Shown here piece after piece: positions 1 through 6,276 of a stretch of 9,172 bases of DNA. Position 1 is the stretch's first letter, and the number at the start of each line of letters is the position of its first letter. A program made the position numbers and the translations under genes. Under the pieces are notes generated by a model. That model saw only the letters and a program-made list of their open reading frames with translations. It was not told where the DNA came from and made no database searches. The DNA comes from an uncultured Collinsella sp. (GTDB lineage Bacteria; Actinomycetota; Coriobacteriia; Coriobacteriales; Coriobacteriaceae), in assembly GCA_902493545.1 (NCBI GenBank), contig CABUQI010000049.1, positions 1 to 9,172 on the forward strand, read 5' to 3'.

Positions 1-850
1 CGCCGTCGCGGTTGTAGGCGCTCGTAAAGCAATAGCCCGCGTCGTCGGTGGTGCCGGTCTTGCCGCCAATGTTTCCGTCCTGACCGAGCAAAACGTTGTG
101 CGTGTCCATGGAATGCGAATGGTCTGAGCCATCGGCGCCCGTGACCTCAATCCAAGAATCCTCGCTCGCGACGACTTCGCGAATTGTATCGTTTTTCATA
201 GCCTCCTGCATCATGAGCGCTACGTCATGTGCGGTTGAGTGCATGTCGCCGGCCCACTCATCAAAGTCCAGACCGTGTGGGTTCTCAAAGACCGTGCCGG
301 TGCAGCCGAGCTTTTTGGCGCGCTCGTTCATGGCCTTCACAAAGGTTGCCTCGGCGTTTTTGGTCTTGGGGTCGATCTTTTTGCCTACGTACTCGGCAAG
401 CACGGTGGCGGCGTCGTTGCCCGAGGGGATCATCAGGCCGCGTAGTGCCTGCTCCACGGTGAGCTCGTCGCCTTCGAGCAGTCCGGCAGTCGAGTTGCCT
501 ACGGTGGCGGCAGCGTTGCTCACCGTGACCTTCTCGTCCATCTTGCAGTTTTCGACGGTCAGGATTGCGGTCATGACCTTGGTGATCGAGGCAATCTTGA
601 CCTGTTCATCGGCGCCGCGTCCATAGTAGATGGTGCCATCCTTGCCCATAACAAGGGCATTCGTTGCCTCGATATCGGGCAGGTTTTCTGTCGTGATGCC
701 GCGGGCGTCGGCGGTCTTGCCGCAGACGTCGTCGGTCGTGAGCACTTGGGCGCCGGCAACAGCAGGTACGCCGGCAACAAGGGCGATGGCGCAGGCAAAG
801 CCGGCAGCAAGCTGGGCGGAGCGCTTTCCAAAAGAGGTGAGGGACTTCAC
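1..850 (-). CDS. D-alanyl-D-alanine carboxypeptidase, peptidase S11 / PBP5 type (partial, 3' end missing)
   Basis: This is a secreted penicillin-binding protein that removes the terminal D-alanine from peptidoglycan pentapeptides outside the membrane. Reading the minus strand gives 283 codons before the window edge. All three active-site motifs of the serine DD-peptidase fold are present: SITK with nucleophile S88 and K91, SGN at 143-145, and KTG at 264-266 followed by TTDDAGYCF. The start is taken as GTG at 850 because it places a textbook signal peptide at the N terminus: basic KSLTSFGKR, a hydrophobic stretch of about 18 residues, and a cleavage site near AVA-GA (residues 30-34). No strong Shine-Dalgarno site precedes it, and an in-frame ATG at 919 is an alternative that would bury the signal peptide 23 residues in. 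Family members are about 400 residues, so the C-terminal domain and any membrane anchor lie off the left edge. It is divergent from a VanRS-like system. Family certain, start moderate. Confidence 0.93.
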   Translation of the reverse strand, partial: MKSLTSFGKRSAQLAAGFACAIALVAGVPAVAGAQVLTTDDVCGKTADARGITTENLPDIEATNALVMGKDGTIYYGRGADEQVKIASITKVMTAILTVENCKMDEKVTVSNAAATVGNSTAGLLEGDELTVEQALRGLMIPSGNDAATVLAEYVGKKIDPKTKNAEATFVKAMNERAKKLGCTGTVFENPHGLDFDEWAGDMHSTAHDVALMMQEAMKNDTIREVVASEDSWIEVTGADGSDHSHSMDTHNVLLGQDGNIGGKTGTTDDAGYCFTSAYNRDG

Positions 851-889
851 AGATTTCGCTTTCGACGGGATGGTCTCTTCTGGAACTAG

Positions 890-895
890 AGTATA
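890..895 (-). promoter_or_regulatory. Possible -10 box for the DD-carboxypeptidase gene
   Basis: Read on the minus strand this is TATACT, five of six matches to the sigma-70 consensus. It sits about 40 bp upstream of the chosen GTG start at 850, leaving a leader of roughly 33 nt. No convincing -35 box is found 16-18 bp further upstream, so the call is weak. If real, it rules out the alternative upstream ATG at 919, which would lie outside the transcript. Confidence 0.3.
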
Positions 896-966
896 TCGTT
901 TGCCGGCGTCGGCGATCATCGCGTGCGTGCGTGGCCCACATCCGCTCCCGAACGGGCACAAGGGTG

Positions 967-982
967 CTTAAGGCCGACTTAA
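967..982 (+). promoter_or_regulatory. Direct repeat CTTAA-N6-CTTAA, candidate OmpR-family regulator site
   Basis: Two identical CTTAA pentamers start at 967 and 978, exactly 11 bp apart, so they face the same side of the helix. OmpR/PhoB/VanR regulators typically bind as head-to-tail dimers to direct repeats with this period. The pair lies about 50-65 bp upstream of the start site implied by the CATAAT box, a suitable place for an activator, and between two divergent genes either of which it could control. Pentamers are short, so chance cannot be excluded. Confidence 0.35.
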
Positions 983-1021
983 TCACCCACGCTTGTTGTG
1001 TGTGGCGTGCGTCGCCTCGGG

Positions 1022-1027
1022 CATAAT
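1022..1027 (+). promoter_or_regulatory. Possible -10 box of the VanR-like regulator gene
   Basis: CATAAT matches the sigma-70 -10 consensus at five of six positions and would start transcription near 1034, just before the ribosome binding site. The hexamer 17 bp upstream (999-1004) is a poor -35 box, and TTGTTG at 993-998 is too far away. A weak -35 is common where an activator is needed, which would fit the direct repeat at 967-982. Confidence 0.35.
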
Positions 1028-1047
1028 GGAGCGCGAGAGGAGCACGC

Positions 1048-1743
1048 ATGAACGAGCGCATACTGGTAGTTGATGACGAGAAGGCCATCGCCGACTTGGT
1101 TGGTATCTACCTTACAAAAGAGGGCTTTGATGTCCAGATTGCCTATAGCGGGGCCGATGCTGCCAAGGCAATCTTGGAGCAGGAGTTCGATCTGGCGCTG
1201 CTGGATGTCATGCTGCCCGATATCGATGGGTTTGAGCTGCTGCGTACGATCCGTTCCAGCCATACCTATCCCGTGATCATGCTGACGGCGCGCGATGCCC
1301 AGCAAGACAAGATCGAGGGCCTTTCGCTTGGCGCGGACGATTACGTGGTTAAGCCGTTCCGTCCGCTGGAGCTCATCGCGCGCGTGCACGCTCAGCTTCG
1401 CCGCTACACCAGCTACGGTAGCCGTGCACAGGCGGCCGAGTCGCCGACCATTCAGCTCGACGGCTTGGAGATCAACCGCGATGCTCGTTCCGTAACGGTG
1501 GACGGTGCACCGGTACGCCTCACACCCACCGAGTATTCAATCTTGCTGTATCTGGTCGAGCATCGCGGCAGCGTGGTGGCCGTGGAGGACCTGTTCCGCG
1601 CGGTGTGGAACGAGGATTTTATGCCCGGCTCCAACAATACGGTGATGGTGCACATTCGCCACTTGCGCGAAAAGATCGGCGACGACGCACAAAAGCCGCG
1701 CTTTATCAAAAACGTCTGGGGCGTCGGCTACATCATCGAATAA
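1048..1743 (+). CDS. OmpR-family response regulator, VanR-like
   Basis: A 231-residue DNA-binding response regulator, the cytoplasmic output of a two-component system. The receiver domain (about 4-115) has the acidic pair D9/D10, phospho-acceptor D53 in LLDVMLPD, T80 and K102 of the VKPF motif. A winged-helix effector domain (about 132-230) ends in a typical NVWGVGYIIE segment. The start is firm: GAGAGGAG at 1035-1042 precedes the ATG by 5 nt. The sensor kinase begins 26 bp downstream on the same strand, so the two are co-transcribed partners. The effector-domain style (WNEDFMPGSNNTVMVHIRHL) most resembles VanR-type regulators, which control cell-wall genes; that likeness is recalled, not computed. 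The divergent DD-carboxypeptidase gene is a natural candidate target. Being a response regulator is certain; the target genes are inferred. Confidence 0.95.
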   Translation: MNERILVVDDEKAIADLVGIYLTKEGFDVQIAYSGADAAKAILEQEFDLALLDVMLPDIDGFELLRTIRSSHTYPVIMLTARDAQQDKIEGLSLGADDYVVKPFRPLELIARVHAQLRRYTSYGSRAQAAESPTIQLDGLEINRDARSVTVDGAPVRLTPTEYSILLYLVEHRGSVVAVEDLFRAVWNEDFMPGSNNTVMVHIRHLREKIGDDAQKPRFIKNVWGVGYIIE

Positions 1744-1769
1744 CGCTTTTCGCTTGTGAGGATCTTGAT

Positions 1770-3008
1770 ATGACAAAAGACGATAGGCAAGCGTTCGAGG
1801 TGCCCGATCGACTCTTTGAATACGTGAGGTCAGTCGTCGACAACCGCGCGCTTGCAACGGTGCTGCTCTTTTTGCTGAGCCTGCTGCTGATTGGCATCGA
1901 TAACATCGCTGGAATCTTGGCGGTGCTGCTTGTTGGCTTTTTGCTGATCGATCGATTTGAGATCGTGTGCCGCTGCGTGGTGATTGGCGGCGCCGCGTGG
2001 GCCATGACGTTGGCGATTGGCGCCATGGCGCTCGGCGGCATCGAAGGGCCGGTGTTGTTCGATGCCGGCTTTGTATTCAACATGCTTGGCTTTGTGCTGG
2101 CGCTTGCCGCGTGCGTGCTGTTCTTGTGCGGCCGCGCCCTGTACTACCAGGGCTATGAGCAGGGCGAGCAGCATGCCGATTGTGTGCTGGCTGCTCGTAT
2201 TCAAGATCGCCTGATCGATCACCCCGACACCTGGGACAACATCGACGGCGACTTCTTGGAGGTCGAGGGCGCCCTTAACCGCGTGCGTGACCGTGAGCGC
2301 AAGGTGCAACAGGCCTTGCGTGACGAATCTCATCGCAAGGACGATCTGGTCACGTACTTGGCACATGACCTACGCACCCCGCTTGCCAGTGTGGTGGGCT
2401 ATCTTTCGCTGCTGCAAGAGGCTCCTGAGCTGCCGGTTGAGCAACGTGCGCACTTTACGGGCGTGGCTCTCGACAAAGCGCACCGGCTCGATGCACTCAT
2501 CGAAGAGTTCTTCGATATCACGCGCTTTGACTTCCACGATATCGTGCTCACGCGCGGCTATGTTGATCTGGGGTTGCTGCTGGCTCAGGTGGCTGACGAG
2601 TTCTATCCCATCCTCAACGAGCAGCATAAGGAAGCCCAAGTTGATATTCGCGAGGACCTGACGGTGCTCGTGGATGGCGACAAGATGGCTCGCGTGTTCA
2701 ACAACATCATGAAAAACGCCGTTGCCTATAGCTATGAGGGCTCGACCATCACGATCGAGGCCAGACGCCGGGACGGCGGTGGCGTGCGCGTGCGCTTTAT
2801 CAATCAGGGCGATCCCATCCCTGAGGCAAAGCTCAAGGTGATCTTTGAGAAGTTCTATCGCCTGGATGCGGCGCGTGCGACCAATCGCGGCGGCGCTGGA
2901 CTGGGGCTTGCCATCGCCAAGGAGATCGTATGCGCGCACGGCGGTACCGTTGCATGTGAATCGACGCCCGAACACACGATATTCACCATCGAGCTGCCCG
3001 CCGCATAG
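1770..3008 (+). CDS. Membrane sensor histidine kinase, VanS-like
   Basis: A 412-residue sensor kinase, the partner of the regulator just upstream. The ATG at 1770 is chosen over the longer reading frame because TGAGG at 1757-1761 sits 8 nt before it and the extra upstream residues overlap the regulator gene. Four hydrophobic segments (about 27-43, 46-60, 68-90 and 101-123) form the membrane part with very short loops, so there is no sizeable extracellular sensor domain. A helical linker leads to the H box AHDLRTPL with phospho-acceptor H199, then the N box around 311-317 (NNIMKNA), the F box FEKFYRLD, and the G2 box GGAGLGLA at 374-381. The usual DTGxGI box is replaced by NQGDPIPE (345-352), a variation I recall from VanS-type kinases. 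It presumably reads a membrane or cell-wall signal; the ligand cannot be told from sequence. Confidence 0.94.
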   Translation: MTKDDRQAFEVPDRLFEYVRSVVDNRALATVLLFLLSLLLIGIDNIAGILAVLLVGFLLIDRFEIVCRCVVIGGAAWAMTLAIGAMALGGIEGPVLFDAGFVFNMLGFVLALAACVLFLCGRALYYQGYEQGEQHADCVLAARIQDRLIDHPDTWDNIDGDFLEVEGALNRVRDRERKVQQALRDESHRKDDLVTYLAHDLRTPLASVVGYLSLLQEAPELPVEQRAHFTGVALDKAHRLDALIEEFFDITRFDFHDIVLTRGYVDLGLLLAQVADEFYPILNEQHKEAQVDIREDLTVLVDGDKMARVFNNIMKNAVAYSYEGSTITIEARRRDGGGVRVRFINQGDPIPEAKLKVIFEKFYRLDAARATNRGGAGLGLAIAKEIVCAHGGTVACESTPEHTIFTIELPAA

Positions 3009-3029
3009 CCAGTGTGCCCTTACAAACAC

Positions 3030-3056
3030 TTGACAATGCGCTCACGTGCATATGAG
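3030..3056 (+). promoter_or_regulatory. Possible promoter of pstB (TTGACA ... TATGAG)
   Basis: A perfect -35 hexamer TTGACA lies at 3030-3035. The best -10 candidate is TATGAG at 3051-3056 (four of six matches) with a 15-bp spacer, shorter than the ideal 17. The 103-bp gap between the kinase stop and pstB, together with this box, suggests that pstB starts its own transcript rather than belonging to the preceding operon. No hairpin terminator is visible after the kinase gene. Confidence 0.4.
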
Positions 3057-3069
3057 CCGCGATTCCTAC

Positions 3070-3096
3070 TATCGATACTGCTGAATTGATATCGAT
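3070..3096 (+). repeat. Direct repeat of TATCGAT, 20 bp apart, upstream of pstB
   Basis: TATCGAT occurs at 3070-3076 and again at 3090-3096, about two helical turns apart, between the possible promoter and the pstB ribosome binding site. Each copy contains the palindrome ATCGAT. It could be a regulator site in the leader, but seven-base repeats are weak evidence. Confidence 0.2.
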
Positions 3097-3111
3097 GTGG
3101 AGGTATGCGGT

Positions 3112-3987
3112 ATGACGGCTGCTGCGGCTGCGGAGCCCACGGAGCTTGAAGAACTCATGAAAGCGCAGGCCGAGGCCGCGCACGAGCGCGAGGTTGGGGA
3201 TGCGACTCGCCCCACGGCAGAGGATCTTGCCGCCTCGCCGACGCGAATCGATGTCGAGGGCCTCGACCTGTTCTATGGCGACCATCATGCGCTCAAGGAC
3301 GTGAATATCAAGATCCGCGACAAGCAGATCACCTCGTTCATCGGGCCTTCGGGCTGCGGAAAGTCCACGTTGCTGCGCTGCTTTAACCGCATGAACGACG
3401 GCATCAAGGATTGCCGCATCGAGGGCAAGATTGCGCTCGATGGTCAAGATATCCTGGGCGACTACGACATCTGCCGCTTGCGCCAGCGCGTGGGCATGGT
3501 GTTCCAGCGCCCCAACCCGTTTCCCATGAGCATCTACGACAACGTCGCCTACGGTCCTCGCGGCATGGGAGTGCGCGACCGCGTCGTGCTCGACGAGCTG
3601 GTCGAGGATTCCCTTCGTCGCGCTGCGCTATGGGATGAGGTCAAGGACAAGCTCAAAGAGTCGGGTCTGGGTCTTTCGGGCGGCCAGCAGCAGCGTCTGT
3701 GCATCGCCCGCGCACTTGCCGTGCAGCCCGACATTCTGCTGATGGACGAGCCGACCTCGGCACTCGACCCTGTGTCGACGCTGGTGGTGGAGCAGCTGGC
3801 CTGCGAGCTCAAAGAGACCTGCACGCTCGTGGTCGTTACGCACAATATGCAGCAGGCGGCGCGTATCTCCGATTCGGTCGCATTCTTTTTGCTGGGTGAG
3901 CTGGTGGAGCACGCGCCCACCGCGCAACTCTTCAAGAATCCGACCGATCCGCGCACGGCGGATTATTTGACGGGACGTTTTGGCTGA
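3112..3987 (+). CDS. pstB: Phosphate ABC transporter ATP-binding protein PstB
   Basis: The 291-residue ATPase of the PstSCAB importer, which drives inorganic phosphate uptake from the cytoplasmic face. Motifs in order: Walker A GPSGCGKST at 78-86, Q-loop FQRPNPFPMSIYDN with Q132, ABC signature LSGGQQQR at 188-195, Walker B ILLMDEP at 208-214, and the switch histidine H244 in VTHNM. The FQRPNPFPMSIYDNVAYG stretch is a PstB hallmark. ATG 3112 is chosen because GTGGAGGT at 3097-3104 precedes it by 7 nt; the GTG at 3097 is part of that ribosome binding site. The protein has about 45 extra N-terminal residues, rich in Ala and Glu, before the usual beginning (RIDVEGLDLFYG); PstB is normally about 250-260 residues. 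The permease genes pstC and pstA, the binding protein pstS and phoU are not in the window. The following genes encode a PhoPR-like system, which supports a phosphate role. Confidence 0.96.
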   Translation: MTAAAAAEPTELEELMKAQAEAAHEREVGDATRPTAEDLAASPTRIDVEGLDLFYGDHHALKDVNIKIRDKQITSFIGPSGCGKSTLLRCFNRMNDGIKDCRIEGKIALDGQDILGDYDICRLRQRVGMVFQRPNPFPMSIYDNVAYGPRGMGVRDRVVLDELVEDSLRRAALWDEVKDKLKESGLGLSGGQQQRLCIARALAVQPDILLMDEPTSALDPVSTLVVEQLACELKETCTLVVVTHNMQQAARISDSVAFFLLGELVEHAPTAQLFKNPTDPRTADYLTGRFG

Positions 3988-3997
3988 TACCATCTAG

Positions 3998-4011
3998 TAA
4001 AGGTACCTTTA
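3998..4011. promoter_or_regulatory. Perfect 14-bp palindrome between pstB and the PhoP-like regulator
   Basis: TAAAGGTACCTTTA reads identically on both strands and lies 10 bp after the pstB stop and 40 bp before the regulator start. It could bind a dimeric regulator. As RNA it would fold into only a 5-bp A/T-rich stem with a 4-nt loop and no U-run follows, so a terminator is unlikely. The symmetry is seen directly; the function is inferred. Confidence 0.35.
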
Positions 4012-4051
4012 GGGTTAAGATGCGGTCATGCCGGCCGCAAAGGGGTTCAAC

Positions 4052-4771
4052 ATGATCTATTACGTCGAGGACGATGACAACATCAGGGATTTGACGGTCT
4101 ACGCGCTGCGCAAGCAGGGAATCGAGGCCGAGGGCTTTTCGTGCGATGGTGAGTTTAAGGCCGCCGTGGCGCGACGGGTGCCCGATGCCGTGCTGCTCGA
4201 CATCATGCTGCCCGATACCGACGGCTTGGCGATTATGCGTCGTCTGCGTGCCGATCGCCTGACGGCGACGGTGCCCATTATGATGCTCACCGCCAAGGAC
4301 ACCGAGCTCGACAAGGTCATGGCGCTCGATAGCGGTGCCGACGATTACCTGACCAAGCCGTTCTCGCTTATGGAACTCGCTAGCCGTTGCCGTGCGCTGC
4401 TGCGCCGCGGCGGCATGGTCAAGCAGGCGAGCGATGTGCTCAGCGTGGGCGATATCGTACTTTCGCCCAGCCACCGCGAAGTGACTGTTGCCGGTGAATC
4501 GCTCAAGCTCACGCTGCGCGAATTCGACCTGCTCGAGTACCTCATGCGCAAACCTGGCGTGGTCTTTACCCGCGAGTCGCTGCTGCAGAGCGTATGGGGC
4601 TGGGACTTCGACGGCGGTTCGCGCACCGTCGACGTGCATGTGCAGACGCTTCGCCAAAAGCTCGGCGAGCGTGCGAGCGCCATAGAGACCGTGCGCGGCG
4701 TGGGCTATCGTCTGGCCGAGCCTACGGCCGATGACGATGCCGAAGGAGCCGACAGCGCGGCTAGCGCATAG
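4052..4771 (+). CDS. OmpR-family response regulator, PhoP/PhoB-like
   Basis: A 239-residue two-component response regulator acting as a DNA-binding transcription factor. The receiver domain has the acidic pocket E6/D7/D8, phospho-acceptor D50 in LLDIMLPD, T80 and K102 of the TKPF motif. The winged-helix domain (about 128-222) ends in TVRGVGYRL. ATG 4052 is preferred because AAAGGGG at 4039-4045 lies 6 nt upstream and the protein then begins at the usual point (MIYYVEDD); the in-frame ATG at 4028 has a poorer site and would add eight residues. A 17-residue acidic, Ala-rich tail follows the effector domain. The kinase gene starts 12 bp after the stop, so the two form one operon. The assignment to phosphate control rests on the kinase type and the adjacent pstB; the sequence alone would also fit other OmpR-family systems. 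Confidence 0.94.
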   Translation: MIYYVEDDDNIRDLTVYALRKQGIEAEGFSCDGEFKAAVARRVPDAVLLDIMLPDTDGLAIMRRLRADRLTATVPIMMLTAKDTELDKVMALDSGADDYLTKPFSLMELASRCRALLRRGGMVKQASDVLSVGDIVLSPSHREVTVAGESLKLTLREFDLLEYLMRKPGVVFTRESLLQSVWGWDFDGGSRTVDVHVQTLRQKLGERASAIETVRGVGYRLAEPTADDDAEGADSAASA

Positions 4772-4783
4772 GAGGAGTAACTC

Positions 4784-6208
4784 GTGGTCTTAGCCCCCCA
4801 GGGAAAACGTACCCTGTCGCATCGCGTGTTCGCGACGATTTTTCTCTGCGCTATGGCGGTTATCGTGGCGTTTACGGTGCTGGGCGCGTTCTTTGTGCAA
4901 AATACCCTGGCAGATGCCACGAGCGCCAACCTTTCGCAGGAAACCGAGCTTATTGCCGCTGCCCTCAATGAGCAACGGGAGCCCATTTCCTTTCTGCGCA
5001 GCTTCGATCGCGAGGACTTGCGCATCACGCTGATCAACAAAGATGGGTCGGTTGCCTACGACAACGAGGCGTCGCCTTCTATGTTGCCCAATCACGGCGA
5101 TCGTCCCGAGGTCGCCAAGGCTTTCGAGAGCGGCTCGGGTTCTGCGGAGCGCGCAAGCTCCACGCTCGACGAGATTATGCTGTACCGAGCCGTCCGACTT
5201 AACAACGGCCAGGTTGTTCGCTTGGCGCAAGCCCAACCTGGCGTTGCAGCGATTCTGATGTCTCTCGTGGCGCCGATGCTGCTCATTGCGGCGGCAGGTG
5301 CGGTGCTCTCGTTTTTCTTGGCGCGTCGTGAGTCCCGCGCCATCATTGAGCCGTTGCAGGAGGTCGATCTGGACCATCCTCGCCGCAGCTACGAGCATGC
5401 TTATGCCGAGATGGTTCCCATGCTCGAGCGCATTGAGTCGCAACGCCAGGAGCTCAAGCGCCAGATGGCGGTGCTGGCGGACAACGACCGCATGCGCCGC
5501 GAGTTCACGGCCAATATCACCCATGAGCTCAAGACCCCGCTTACGGCAATCTCAGGCTATGCCGAGCTCATTGCGAACGGCATGGTCGAGGGTGAGGACG
5601 ATCTGCGCACCTTTGGCGGCCGCATCTACCGTGAGGCGGGCCGTTTGGCGGCGCTCGTCAACGATATCCTCACGCTTTCGAACTTGGATGAGTCCGAGCG
5701 TGCGAGCGATGGCGAGGCGGTGCCTATTGGCTCCACGGAGCCCATTGAGCTTTCGCGTGCTATCTACGCGGTCGAGCAGCGTCTTGAGCAGGTCGCCCGC
5801 CAGGCAAATGTGGCGATAGGACATGAGACCAAGCCTGTGGTCGTCGAAGGCGTATCGCGCCTGATCGATGAGCTCATCTACAATCTGGCGAGCAACGCCA
5901 TTCGCTACAACCGGCCCGGCGGTACGGTGACGTTGCGGTGTGGAACCAACGACGACGGGCGCCCGTATCTGTCGGTTGCCGATACGGGTATTGGCATTGC
6001 GCCCGAGGAGCAGGGTAAGGTGTTCGAGCGTTTCTATCGCGTTGACAAGAGTCGTTCTAAAGCGCGCGGTGGAACGGGTCTGGGTCTGGCCATCGTCAAG
6101 CATGCCGCCCTGTATCATCACGCCTCGCTCGATCTGTCAAGCGAGTTGGGGGTGGGGACCACCATCACGGTGACGTTTCCCGCGCAACAGGACGAGCAGT
6201 TCGTGTAG
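4784..6208 (+). CDS. Sensor histidine kinase, PhoR-like
   Basis: A 474-residue membrane sensor kinase paired with the regulator just upstream. GTG 4784 follows GGAGGAG (4771-4777) by 6 nt. The N terminus has one transmembrane helix (about 15-38), an extracytoplasmic segment of about 115 residues, and a second helix (about 157-180). The linker has the short IIEPLQEVDLDHP stretch typical of many Gram-positive PhoR-type kinases in place of a clear HAMP domain, then a coiled coil (about 205-235). The catalytic core is complete: H box NITHELKTPL with phospho-acceptor H247, N box around 367-376 (NLASNAIRYN), G1 DTGIGI at 400-405, F box FERFYRVDKSRS, and G2 GGTGLGL at 429-435. It probably phosphorylates the regulator encoded upstream; the signal may be phosphate status through the Pst system, judged only from the adjacent pstB. 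A strong hairpin follows at 6233-6261. Confidence 0.95.
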   Translation: MVLAPQGKRTLSHRVFATIFLCAMAVIVAFTVLGAFFVQNTLADATSANLSQETELIAAALNEQREPISFLRSFDREDLRITLINKDGSVAYDNEASPSMLPNHGDRPEVAKAFESGSGSAERASSTLDEIMLYRAVRLNNGQVVRLAQAQPGVAAILMSLVAPMLLIAAAGAVLSFFLARRESRAIIEPLQEVDLDHPRRSYEHAYAEMVPMLERIESQRQELKRQMAVLADNDRMRREFTANITHELKTPLTAISGYAELIANGMVEGEDDLRTFGGRIYREAGRLAALVNDILTLSNLDESERASDGEAVPIGSTEPIELSRAIYAVEQRLEQVARQANVAIGHETKPVVVEGVSRLIDELIYNLASNAIRYNRPGGTVTLRCGTNDDGRPYLSVADTGIGIAPEEQGKVFERFYRVDKSRSKARGGTGLGLAIVKHAALYHHASLDLSSELGVGTTITVTFPAQQDEQFV

Positions 6209-6232
6209 CGGTACTGCAAATATGTGAATTTC

Positions 6233-6261
6233 ACGCCGCATCGGGGCTGCCGGTGCGGCGT
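6233..6261 (+). terminator. Probable hairpin terminator after the PhoR-like kinase
   Basis: Bases 6233-6244 pair with 6250-6261 across a 5-nt loop (GGCTG), giving a 12-bp GC-rich stem with a single G-U wobble. The stem begins 24 nt after the kinase stop. The following bases (TAATGTTG) are only moderately U-rich in the transcript, so intrinsic termination may be partial. Confidence 0.6.
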
Positions 6262-6264
6262 TAA

Positions 6265-6276
6265 TGTTGCGCAACA
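6265..6276. promoter_or_regulatory. Perfect 12-bp palindrome TGTTGCGCAACA, candidate operator
   Basis: A perfect dyad located 4 nt after the terminator stem and about 56 bp upstream of the probable -10 box of the polysaccharide operon. Together with the CAGCGCTG palindrome at 6284-6291 it suggests protein binding sites upstream of the promoter. The symmetry is directly visible; no regulator can be named. Confidence 0.35.

Larger units (their letters stand above)
851..1047. other. Divergent intergenic region between the DD-carboxypeptidase and the VanR-like regulator
   Basis: These 197 bp separate two genes that point away from each other, so they should carry both promoters. I see a possible minus-strand -10 box at 890-895, a CTTAA direct repeat at 967-982, a possible plus-strand -10 box at 1022-1027, and a strong ribosome binding site at 1035-1042. 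No small ORF with its own ribosome binding site, and no RNA gene, stands out. Confidence 0.6.

Noticed and set aside
96..626. A 176-codon open frame on the plus strand at the left end
   Set aside because: It is antisense to the DD-carboxypeptidase, whose three catalytic motifs read clearly on the minus strand. The plus-strand product is Ser/Ala/Thr-rich without domain signs.
1605..1769. An upstream extension of the VanS-like kinase
   Set aside because: These 55 codons overlap the end of the regulator in another frame and give an Arg-rich nonsense-like peptide. The ATG at 1770 has a good ribosome binding site and precedes the first natural residues of the kinase.
1048..3008. A functional vancomycin-resistance cluster
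   Set aside because: Only VanRS-like regulators are present. No D-Ala-D-Lac or D-Ala-D-Ser ligase, VanH-type dehydrogenase, VanX-type dipeptidase or VanT-type racemase is in the window, and the carboxypeptidase is S11 type rather than the M15 type of VanY.
3998..4011. The palindrome after pstB as a rho-independent terminator
   Set aside because: The stem would be only five A/T-rich pairs with a 4-nt loop and no U-run follows, so termination is unlikely.
3932..4657. A 241-codon open frame on the minus strand over the PhoP-like regulator
   Set aside because: It is a shadow of the regulator gene; the translation is rich in His, Arg and Gln and has no family motif.
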